This document shows, in pieces, positions 1 through 4,862 of a stretch of DNA of 5,787 nucleotides. The translations under genes were made by a program, and so were the position numbers. The DNA comes from Gammaproteobacteria bacterium (lineage in GTDB: Bacteria > Pseudomonadota > Gammaproteobacteria > QNFN01). The number at the start of each line of letters is the position of its first letter. Within the stretch, counting starts at the first letter, position 1. The stretch covers positions 1-5,787 of the forward strand of contig QNFN01000137.1 in the NCBI GenBank assembly GCA_003645555.1. The letters are read 5' to 3'. The notes below the pieces were generated by a model. The model was not told the origin of the DNA. It did no database searches and saw only the letters and a list, made by a program, of their open reading frames with translations.

Positions 1-434
1 CCGATGGCCTCCCACGACCGGACCAGTTGGTGTGCAGTGAGTTCGTCAATATCGCGCCTGCCGATCAGGCGGTCCTGCTCCGCGACAGTCCGAGTGACGA
101 GTTCCCGGATTTCCTGCAGTGTGCCTGGCGGAATGGGGCCGGCTGTGACCAGTCGGTCGAGTTCACGCTCGCTACGTTCACGGGCATTGCCGATGGTCGT
201 CCTGGCCTGGTCGAGATCGCCGTCGATGAATCGCTCGAGGCCGAGATTGCCCTTGTGCAGGGCGAGGCTGAGCTCGAGGATGGCGTCAGTGGTTGGCCAG
301 GTCGAGGAACTGATGTGATCGATCTTGCGCGACAGGAAGTGCAGGCTGACGGCGGCAGCAATGCCCACTAGCAGCGTGACGAAGGCGACGCTGAGCAGAG
401 CCCGGAAGATGCGTGCCTGGAGGGTCTTCGCCAC
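1..434 (-). CDS. N-terminal part of a membrane-bound sensor/signalling protein (chemoreceptor or sensor kinase type), cut by window edge
   Basis: An open minus-strand frame starts at GTG 434 and stays open for 144 codons to the left edge. A GGGCTAGGACA stretch lies about 9 nt upstream as a plausible ribosome site, and an in-frame TGA at about 467-465 with no other start codon in between fixes this start. The visible protein begins VAKTLQARIFRALL and has one strong transmembrane helix at about residues 10-34 (LLSVAFVTLLVGIAAAVSL). A polar, helix-forming segment rich in Leu, Glu, Asp and Arg follows to residue 144 (for example ALHKGNLGLERFIDGDLDQA and EIRELVTRTVAEQDRLIGRR). This is the usual start of four-helix-bundle periplasmic sensors in chemoreceptors, histidine kinases and cyclic-di-GMP enzymes. 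The second membrane helix, HAMP and output domains would lie outside the window, so the output type is unknown. The gene follows the Cache gene on the same strand after 272 bp, suggesting a shared signalling role (inference). Confidence 0.72.
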   Translation of the reverse strand, partial: MAKTLQARIFRALLSVAFVTLLVGIAAAVSLHFLSRKIDHISSSTWPTTDAILELSLALHKGNLGLERFIDGDLDQARTTIGNARERSERELDRLVTAGPIPPGTLQEIRELVTRTVAEQDRLIGRRDIDELTAHQLVRSWEAI

Positions 435-467
435 GACGTGCCGTGTCCTAGCCCGGATATTGCGTCA

Positions 468-600
468 GCATCGCGGATGCCGGCGCCGGACAGGGGCGGC
501 TGTACGCCGCGCTGGAGGGAAAGGAATAGCCGTAGCTATTCCTTGAGTGAAGCGCAAGTCCAGGCGTGCCTGGACCAGCCGGGGCCGTGATAGGCCACGG
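468..600. repeat. Cluster of small palindromes between the two sensor genes
   Basis: Six inverted repeats follow one another in 133 bp: GCATC/GATGC (468-480), the 10-bp palindrome CCGGCGCCGG (480-489), GCGGC/GCCGC (496-510), the 10-bp-arm hairpin at 521-544, GTCCAGGC/GCCTGGAC with a 2-nt centre (558-575) and CCGTG/CACGG (585-600). All arms are exact. The cluster occupies most of the spacer 435-706 between two same-strand genes. It could be a structured leader or inter-cistronic RNA of the downstream sensor gene, or a composite of REP-like palindromes. A 71-codon minus-strand frame with a TTG start runs through it but looks spurious. I see no known riboswitch core. The rest of the spacer (601-706) shows nothing definite. 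Confidence 0.55.
521..544 (-). terminator. Perfect hairpin with UACG tetraloop, possible terminator or attenuator
   Basis: Arms AAGGAATAGC and GCTATTCCTT are exact complements around a 4-nt loop. Read on the minus strand the loop is C(UACG)G, a member of the extra-stable UNCG tetraloop class. On the plus strand the loop would be CGUA, which is not special, so the structure appears built for minus-strand RNA, the direction of both flanking genes. Only UUUCCC follows the stem instead of a U-run, so intrinsic termination would be weak. RNA stabilisation or attenuation are alternatives. It sits 163 nt past the Cache stop codon and 87 nt before the next start. Confidence 0.35.
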
Positions 601-706
601 GCCGGTAACAAATGGCATGTTTCGGATTCGGTTCAAAATTGGTCTTTCCCATTTATGTTGCAAAGGCTTCCGGGCAGGCCCGTGGGCGGCTGGTGCAATA
701 TGCGGG

Positions 707-1651
707 CTAGCGCCGACCGAGGCGGAATGCGATGCCGGTGATTGCGATAAGCAGCAACAGGGTGAATCCGAGGGTCATGCCAAGTTGTTGTCTCAGCGCA
801 CGATGCAGGTCCAGTACCTCCTCGAGTTCACGTTCGACGACCACCAGCCAGGTACCATCTCGAGTGCAGCAGTAGGCCTCGATCACTTCGGTGCCGTCGG
901 CGCGAGTGGCAATCTTGGCGTCGACTTCTTCAATGCCGTGCTCCTCGTAGTCGACATGAAAATGCTTCTCGCCCCAGTTGAAACGCGGGCTGTGCTCCAG
1001 CAGCGGCTTGGCGCCGTAATAGGGGCGACTGAGGTAACTTCCGGTAATCGGGTTGACCATGTAGGTGCCACCGCTCTCGCCGGCAGTCATTTCGCTCAGG
1101 TGCGTATTGAGCGTGGCCAGGTTCAGTGTGGCTCGCACCACGTGGGCACCTGCTGGAGTGATGGCCAGGACCGACATTGCCAGGGTCGGGATCTTGCGTG
1201 ATCCGAGGTAGAGCGGGCTGACGAACTCACCGCGCGTGAGCGTGACGGTAAACCACTCCTGGGAGGTGACATCCGAAGAATCGATCGTATCTTCACCGGC
1301 GAGGCCGAGAAGCTGACCCTCACGCGTGTAGACCGAGAACGAGAGGTAATCGGCGTACGTGGTGGCCAGTTCGTTCAATAGGGCCTGCGCATGGCGCGGT
1401 CCGTAGTCGTGCTCGTCATATGCCGAGCGGGTCAGCACCTTGAGCATGTTGAGCCGTTCGTTCAGAAACTGCTCGATGACCACGTGACGGTCCTCGACCG
1501 CGACTTTCAGGTAGGCCTGGTTGGTCTCGATATTTCCCTCTCGGAGCAGGTTATCGACCCAATAGGCCATCATCCCGACGATGGTCAGGAGGAGAAGCAG
1601 GGTCAACCCGAAAATGGTTCGTTGACGGTTGCTAAAGTGGCTGTGCGGCAT
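707..1651 (-). CDS. Membrane-anchored double-Cache (dCache_1) sensor protein without output domain
   Basis: The product is 314 aa. ATG 1651 is preceded by GGGGAG about 9 nt upstream, a good ribosome site. A transmembrane helix lies at about residues 12-31 (GLTLLLLLTIVGMMAYWV) and a second at about 290-309, followed by only RLGRR and a TAG stop. The ~255 residues between them would be periplasmic and read like a dCache_1 domain. A long N-terminal helix (about 36-95) is followed by YADYLSFSVYTREGQLLGLA (99-118), SQEWFTVTL (130-138), FVSPLYLGSRKIPTLAMSVL (143-162), a VVRATLNLATL strand, and the membrane-proximal GESGGTYMVNPITGSYLSRP (191-210). Such domains bind small ligands such as amino acids, organic acids or amines; the ligand here cannot be read. 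Normally a HAMP domain plus a kinase, GGDEF or methyl-accepting domain follows the second helix, but here the protein stops. Downstream in-frame sequence encodes no such domain. It may act through a partner, perhaps the next gene. A truncated receptor is the alternative. Confidence 0.82.
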   Translation of the reverse strand: MPHSHFSNRQRTIFGLTLLLLLTIVGMMAYWVDNLLREGNIETNQAYLKVAVEDRHVVIEQFLNERLNMLKVLTRSAYDEHDYGPRHAQALLNELATTYADYLSFSVYTREGQLLGLAGEDTIDSSDVTSQEWFTVTLTRGEFVSPLYLGSRKIPTLAMSVLAITPAGAHVVRATLNLATLNTHLSEMTAGESGGTYMVNPITGSYLSRPYYGAKPLLEHSPRFNWGEKHFHVDYEEHGIEEVDAKIATRADGTEVIEAYCCTRDGTWLVVVERELEEVLDLHRALRQQLGMTLGFTLLLLIAITGIAFRLGRR

Positions 1652-1696
1652 GACGGGACTCCCCGTGGTTTACTGCGGTGCGTCCCCGGCACCACG

Positions 1697-1855
1697 GTGG
1701 CTTAACAGGCTGTTGAAATTCTACTCAGCTGGCGCGATCCGGCGTCAAAATAGGCATCAAAATGCTCATTTACTCCAGTAAACTGCGCTTTATCGGCCTA
1801 TTTTTCCTTGTCTCACGCTCATCTGAGCGAATTTCAACAGCTGTTAATTAGCCAC
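1697..1855. mobile_element. MITE-like nested palindromic element
   Basis: The outer arms are GTGGCT-TAACAGGCTGTTGAAATT (left, 1697-1720, with one extra G) and a right arm ending in AACAGCTGTTAATTAGCCAC (to 1855, with three extra bases), near-complements of each other. Imperfect pairing continues inward (CTCAGCTGGCGCG against CGCTCATCTGAG). Then come AAAATAGGC (1747-1755) against GCCTATTTT (1796-1804), and a central TTTACT-CC-AGTAAA hairpin (1769-1782). The whole segment could fold into one long stem. It has no coding capacity. Core ends TTAACAG and CTGTTAA would fit insertion at a TTAA or TA target, but a target duplication cannot be separated from the palindrome. This is typical of non-autonomous miniature elements or remnants of insertion-sequence ends. 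The parent transposase is not in the window. Confidence 0.6.
1718..1748 (-). promoter_or_regulatory. Candidate sigma-70 promoter for the dCache gene, inside the palindromic element
   Basis: On the minus strand TTGACG (1748-1743, 5 of 6 to TTGACA) is followed by a 19-nt spacer and TAGAAT (1723-1718, 5 of 6 to TATAAT). Transcription would start near 1710 and give a leader of about 60 nt ahead of ATG 1651. The spacer is 2 nt longer than optimal, which lowers confidence. The matching position of the right half of the element lacks a TAGAAT, so the signal is not a symmetric by-product of the palindrome. Confidence 0.35.
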
Positions 1856-1918
1856 TTGATATGGGCGCATATTAACTCACCGGATGGTGCAGTGCAGAAT
1901 AAGAGCGCGGTTGTCGAT

Positions 1919-1945
1919 GACTCACTTGGGTAGCCGTAGTGAGTC
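1919..1945. repeat. Inverted repeat, GACTCACT/AGTGAGTC
   Basis: Two exact 8-bp arms (1919-1926 and 1938-1945) are separated by 11 nt. It lies about 200 bp upstream of fpr and 64 bp beyond the MITE-like element. No U-run follows on either strand, so it is not a convincing terminator. It could be an operator or a remnant palindrome. Apart from this and the AT-rich patch at 2018-2061, I see nothing identifiable in 1856-2144, and no convincing small gene. Confidence 0.4.
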
Positions 1946-2017
1946 CATTGCGCCCGGGACCGGAAGGGCCGTCGGCGGTGCTTTGTCGAGTTCCCACCGT
2001 AGGCATTGCCCGAGCCT

Positions 2018-2061
2018 CTAATTGCATAAATTTTATGATGTTTATCAGGTTCTATCGATAG
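2018..2061 (+). promoter_or_regulatory. AT-rich control region upstream of fpr with palindromes
   Basis: In otherwise GC-rich DNA this 44-bp patch is AT-rich and holds three candidate signals. TATGAT (2034-2039) is a 5-of-6 match to a -10 box, though no good -35 stands at normal spacing (TTGCAT at 2022 is too close). TGAT-GTTT-ATCA (2036-2047) has the TGAT-N4-ATCA core of FNR/Anr-type sites, with 8 of 10 bases of TTGAT-N4-ATCAA. CTATCGATAG (2052-2061) is a perfect 10-bp palindrome. The FNR-like core overlaps the -10 candidate, which would favour repression over activation if both were real. Start-site position is uncertain; the leader would be about 95 nt. Confidence 0.35.
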
Positions 2062-2144
2062 TCCGGAACGGTCTTGCCGGCCCCTGGTGTCAGATGTTAC
2101 GGTCTGCGCCCGCAATCCTGACAAATCGCAATTGAAAGAGACTG

Positions 2145-2921
2145 ATGGCCAACCTGGAAACCGAACGCGTCCTCGACGTACGCCACTGGAACGACACCCT
2201 GTTCAGCTTCAAGACGACCCGCTCCGACCACCTCCGGTTTGAGAACGGTCACTTCGTCATGATCGGCATGGAGGTCGAGGGGCGGCCGCTGCTGCGTGCC
2301 TACAGCATCGTCAGCCCCAACCACGCCGAGCACCTGGAATTCTTCAGCATCAAGGTGCCTGACGGGAAGCTCACTTCGCACCTGCAACATATCCAGGAAG
2401 GTGATCCGATCCTGGTCAGCCGCAAGCCGACCGGCACCTTGCTGGTCCACGATCTGCTGCCGGGCAAGCGCCTCTACCTGTTGGCCACCGGTACCGGGCT
2501 CGCTCCGTTCCTGAGCATCGTCCAGGACCCGGAGGTCTACGAGCGTTTCGAGCGGGTGGTGCTGGTGCATGGTGTGCGCCAGGTCAGTGAGCTGGCCTAT
2601 GGTGACTTCCTGCGTGATGAATTGACCAGGAACGAGTACTTCGGCGATGAGGTGCAGGAGAAGCTGGTCTACTACCCGACGGTCACGCGTGAGCCCTATC
2701 GCAACCGGGGGCGTATCACCGACCTGATCAGCAGTGGGCAGTTGGCGGCTGATCTCGACCTGCCGCCACTCGATCCGGAACACGACCGGGTGATGATCTG
2801 CGGCAGCACGGCAATGCTCGATGAGACGTCGGCACTGCTCGACGAGCGCGGTTTCGAGATCTCGCCTCATCTCGGGGTGCCCGGGCACTACGTGGTCGAG
2901 CGGGCCTTCGTCGAGCAGTGA
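2145..2921 (+). CDS. fpr: Ferredoxin/flavodoxin-NADP+ reductase, bacterial subclass I
   Basis: The 258-aa flavoenzyme moves electrons between NADPH and ferredoxin or flavodoxin in the cytoplasm, supporting iron-sulfur, oxidative-stress and reductive metabolism. The FAD-binding beta-barrel comes first: WNDTLFSFKT (15-24), the RAYS flavin motif (51-54) and GKLTSHL (74-80). The NADP-binding half shows ATGTGLAPFLS (114-124), VLVHGVR (139-145), YPTVTRE (177-183) and VMICGSTAML (216-225). The C-terminus, HYVVERAFVEQ, matches the Azotobacter/Pseudomonas/Rhodobacter type, where an alanine-containing tail replaces the terminal tyrosine of plant-type enzymes and covers the flavin. Length is normal for that group. 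ATG 2145 is preceded by GAAAGAGA about 5 nt upstream, a modest ribosome site, and the encoded start MANLETERVL aligns with the family start. The gene stands alone, convergent with serB. In pseudomonads fprA responds to the LysR regulator FinR, but no such gene is seen here. Confidence 0.96.
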   Translation: MANLETERVLDVRHWNDTLFSFKTTRSDHLRFENGHFVMIGMEVEGRPLLRAYSIVSPNHAEHLEFFSIKVPDGKLTSHLQHIQEGDPILVSRKPTGTLLVHDLLPGKRLYLLATGTGLAPFLSIVQDPEVYERFERVVLVHGVRQVSELAYGDFLRDELTRNEYFGDEVQEKLVYYPTVTREPYRNRGRITDLISSGQLAADLDLPPLDPEHDRVMICGSTAMLDETSALLDERGFEISPHLGVPGHYVVERAFVEQ

Positions 2922-2957
2922 GTAGACTCGTCTGGCAATGACGGTCGTTGATTTGTG

Positions 2958-2980
2958 ACGAGCCGAATAAACAGGCTCGT
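2958..2980 (+). other. Hairpin downstream of fpr
   Basis: Exact arms ACGAGCC (2958-2964) and GGCTCGT (2974-2980) enclose a 9-nt loop, 36 nt after the fpr stop codon. AGTACACG follows, not a T-run, so it is a poor intrinsic terminator. It may protect the fpr mRNA 3' end. Otherwise 2922-3103 shows no gene or recognisable signal. Confidence 0.4.
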
Positions 2981-3103
2981 AGTACACGTAAGACAACCAG
3001 TGGAACGACGTCGCGCCAGGACCCGGTAACTGGCCCCGTGGGCACCTCGGGAGCGTGTGGTGACGCTGATTGCACGAGTTTGGTTTCTGTTATGACCTGA
3101 GAG

Positions 3104-3164
3104 CCTCTTCTGTAGGTCGGGCTTCAGCCCGACATGTCGGACTGAAGTCCGACCTACAGAGAGG
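3104..3164. repeat. REP pair (REPIN/BIME-like), back-to-back inverted copies
   Basis: Two 24-nt REP units abut with no spacer in opposite orientation. Unit 1 is at 3111-3134, starting TGTAGG with hairpin GTCGGGCTTCAGCCCGAC. Unit 2 is at 3135-3158 on the minus strand, with hairpin GTCGGACTTCAGTCCGAC. They differ at two bases that are paired with each other. Flanks CCTCT/AGAGG extend the symmetry to 3104-3164. Such elements are non-autonomous and are spread by RAYT (TnpA_REP) transposases; none is in the window. Lying between convergent fpr and serB, the structure could stop or process read-through from both sides. Confidence 0.85.
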
Positions 3165-3243
3165 TGGTCGTCAGGCTGAGGTTTGGCGCGAAATGGACCG
3201 GTGACTGCCGAAGGGATCGTCTGTTCCATGACGCTGTATCCAC

Positions 3244-3279
3244 AAAAAGAAAGCGGGTGACCGTTGCCGGCCACCCGCT
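3244..3279 (-). terminator. Intrinsic terminator of serB
   Basis: On the minus strand AGCGGGUGGCCG (from 3279) pairs with CGGUCACCCGCU (to 3252) across a GCAA loop. This gives a 12-bp uninterrupted stem (one G-U pair) closed by a GNRA tetraloop and followed at once by UUCUUUUU. It begins 75 nt past the serB stop codon. All hallmarks of a rho-independent terminator are present, and only the minus strand has the U-run. Between it and the REP pair (3165-3243) I see nothing. Confidence 0.92.
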
Positions 3280-3354
3280 GGTCACGCATGGCGTGAAGGA
3301 TCAGACGATATTGCGCGGTGCGAAGGACAGGCGGCTCGGAACCGGCCCGGATCG

Positions 3355-4596
3355 TCAAGCCTGGCGGGTGGCCTGTTCGTCCGGCTCGGAAGTCTCGAAA
3401 TCGCGCAGGCCGAGCAGGTAGAGGATGCCGTCGAGGCCGATGGTCGAGATTGATTGCTGGGCCGTGGCACGGACAATCGGCTTGGCGTGGAAGGCGATAC
3501 CCAGGCCGGCCAGGCGCAGCATCGGCAGGTCGTTGGCCCCGTCGCCCACGGCCACGACCTGCTCCAGGTCGATCGCCTCCCGGGCGGCGATCTCCCGCAA
3601 CAGGCTGGCCTTCCTGGCACCGTCGATGATTTCGCCGACCACCCGGCCGGTGACCCGGCCGTCGACGATCTCCAGTTCGTTGGCATGGACGTGATCGATG
3701 CCCAGGCGTTGCTGTAGTTGACGACCGAAGTAGGTGAAGCCGCCGGAGACGATGGCGGTCTTGTAACCGAGGATCTTCAGGTACTTGAACAGCCGTTCGA
3801 CCCCTTCGGTGAGTTCCAGGCGGGCGGCCAGTTGCGGCAGGACCGCGGCATCCAGCCCGGCCAGCAGGGCGACCCGCTGGCGGAAGCTCTGCTGGAAATC
3901 GATTTCACCACGCATCGCCGCCTCGGTGATGGCCGCCACCCGATCGCCGACCCCGGCCGCTGCGGCCAGTTCATCGATCACCTCGTGCTGGATCAGGGTC
4001 GAATCCATGTCGAATACCACCAGGCGGCGGTTGCGGCGGAACAGCCCCTCTTTCTGGAAGGCGATGTCGACGCCGAGTTCGTGGGCGATATCCATGAAGT
4101 CACGCTGCATCGCCTCCTGGTCGGCCGTTTCACCGCGCACGCTGAGCTGGATGCAGGCCTGCTGCGGGTCGTTGCCGGCGCGCAGGGAGATGCGTCGGGT
4201 CAGACGCTGGATATCCTCTATGTTGAGGTTGTTGGCGGAGACCACCGTGGCGATGCGGTGCAGGTGCTCGGCCTCGATCTGGCGCCCGAGGATGGTGATG
4301 ATGTAGAGCGATTTGCCACGTCCGGCCACCCAGGCCTCGTACTCATCCTCGCTGACTGGTGTGAACCGCGCCTGGAGACGCGCTTCGTGCAGGTGGAACA
4401 GCACATCCTTGAGCGCGGCGGAGTCCTCGAACTGGTCGGGAATCTGGACCAGCATGCCCAGCGACAGGGTGTCGTGGATCACCGCCTGACCGATGTCGAG
4501 GATGCGTACGCCGTAACGGCTGAGCACCTCGGTCAAAGAGGTGGTCAGGCCCGGTTCGTCGTGTCCGGAAACGTTGATCAGTACGATCTTGCTCAT
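3355..4596 (-). CDS. serB: Phosphoserine phosphatase with tandem N-terminal ACT-type domains
   Basis: SerB hydrolyses O-phospho-L-serine to serine, the last step of serine biosynthesis, in the cytoplasm. Counting 413 aa from ATG 4596, two ACT-like regulatory domains cover roughly 1-90 (KIVLINVSGHDEPGLTTSLT) and 95-180 (YIITILGRQ, then the EDIQRL region). A HAD-superfamily catalytic domain spans about 190-395. Motif I is VFDMDSTLI with nucleophile D196 and acid/base D198. SGGFTYF (284-290) carries motif II, K329 is in GARKASLL, and GDGANDLPML (351-360) supplies the Mg-binding aspartates. All key residues are intact. Length fits the two-ACT SerB seen in pseudomonads and mycobacteria and exceeds the ~320-aa E. 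coli form. A GTG lies directly before the ATG (4599), so either could start; the ATG gives the family-like MSKIVLINVSG. No Shine-Dalgarno sequence is evident in CACCTTGAAACAGTG upstream. Monocistronic, ending at the strong terminator at 3279-3244. Confidence 0.96.
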   Translation of the reverse strand: MSKIVLINVSGHDEPGLTTSLTEVLSRYGVRILDIGQAVIHDTLSLGMLVQIPDQFEDSAALKDVLFHLHEARLQARFTPVSEDEYEAWVAGRGKSLYIITILGRQIEAEHLHRIATVVSANNLNIEDIQRLTRRISLRAGNDPQQACIQLSVRGETADQEAMQRDFMDIAHELGVDIAFQKEGLFRRNRRLVVFDMDSTLIQHEVIDELAAAAGVGDRVAAITEAAMRGEIDFQQSFRQRVALLAGLDAAVLPQLAARLELTEGVERLFKYLKILGYKTAIVSGGFTYFGRQLQQRLGIDHVHANELEIVDGRVTGRVVGEIIDGARKASLLREIAAREAIDLEQVVAVGDGANDLPMLRLAGLGIAFHAKPIVRATAQQSISTIGLDGILYLLGLRDFETSEPDEQATRQA

Positions 4597-4632
4597 CACT
4601 GTTTCAAGGTGCGGGTTAAGGAGTGATCCTGG

Positions 4633-4661
4633 TTGGCCGCACCGGTTTCAGGTGTGGCCAA
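4633..4661 (-). promoter_or_regulatory. Inverted repeat in the serB leader/promoter region
   Basis: TTGGCC-G-CACC and GGTG-T-GGCCAA form a 6+4 bp stem with one mismatch and a 7-nt centre. The inner edge is 37 bp upstream of the serB ATG. The symmetric, spaced arms resemble an operator or a small leader hairpin. No convincing -35/-10 pair could be fixed around it, and no U-run follows, so its role (operator, leader structure or neutral) is open. Confidence 0.4.
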
Positions 4662-4692
4662 CGCGTCGTGCCGGGACATCTTACCCGGTCGC

Positions 4693-4754
4693 TGCAGGCC
4701 GGACTTCCGTCGTGCATGTGAACGGGGCCATGAGGGGCGGGCTCCAGTCCTGCA
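4693..4754. repeat. Two possible decayed REP units
   Basis: TGCAGGCCGGACTTCCGTCG (from 4693, unit to 4716) matches the intact 24-nt REP consensus at 18 of 24 positions. GGCGGGCTCCAGTCCTGCA (4736-4754) matches the hairpin part at about 14 of 19. Both lie in the same orientation just upstream of the intact REP pair at 4768. They could be old copies losing symmetry, or chance GC-rich similarity. Confidence 0.3.
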
Positions 4755-4767
4755 ATGGAGGGGTCTT

Positions 4768-4854
4768 TGTAGGTCGGACTTCAGTCCGACAGCGGAATGG
4801 GTTTTTGCTGGTCGAGGTCGAGCCCGGCATTGTCGGACTGAAGTCCGACCTACG
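4768..4854. repeat. REP pair (REPIN-like) with 39-bp spacer, downstream of the SCO gene
   Basis: Inverted REP units at 4768-4791 (plus) and 4831-4854 (minus) both carry the hairpin GTCGGACTTCAGTCCGAC and flank a 39-bp spacer. They are the same family as the pair at 3111-3158. Outer ends read TGTAGG and CCTACG. The right unit begins 8 nt after the SCO stop codon, so SCO transcripts would fold it straight after the coding end. This may stabilise or define the 3' end. No T-run follows on the minus strand. Confidence 0.85.
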
Positions 4855-4862
4855 GAGTCATA

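Noticed and set aside
448..663. 71-codon minus-strand frame in the spacer between the sensor genes
   Set aside because: TTG start, no clear ribosome site, composition set by the palindromes it runs through, and no recognisable domain.
566..1201. 211-codon plus-strand frame opposite the dCache gene
   Set aside because: Shadow frame; the minus strand encodes a coherent two-helix Cache protein with a good ribosome site.
1834..2124. 96-codon minus-strand frame upstream of fpr
   Set aside because: Starts within the fpr leader, crosses the AT-rich control patch and two palindromic elements, and has no family resemblance.
1856..2144. Possible divergent regulator gene upstream of fpr
   Set aside because: The only frames are short, without ribosome sites or a helix-turn-helix pattern.
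2097..2996. 299-codon minus-strand frame opposite fpr
   Set aside because: Antisense shadow of a fully convincing fpr gene; long because of GC-rich third positions, with no domain logic of its own.
2922..3103. Possible tRNA or small RNA gene in the fpr-serB gap
   Set aside because: No cloverleaf, no paired promoter and terminator; only one plain 7-bp hairpin is seen.
3104..3164. CRISPR repeats suggested by the recurring ~24-nt units at 3111-3158 and 4768-4854
   Set aside because: Only two inverted pairs 1.6 kb apart, each unit a self-hairpin, without regular spacers or cas genes; REP pairs explain them.
3718..4626. 302-codon plus-strand frame opposite serB
   Set aside because: Antisense shadow of serB, which has every catalytic motif; the encoded sequence is low-complexity Gly/Asp/Glu/Val/Gln-rich.
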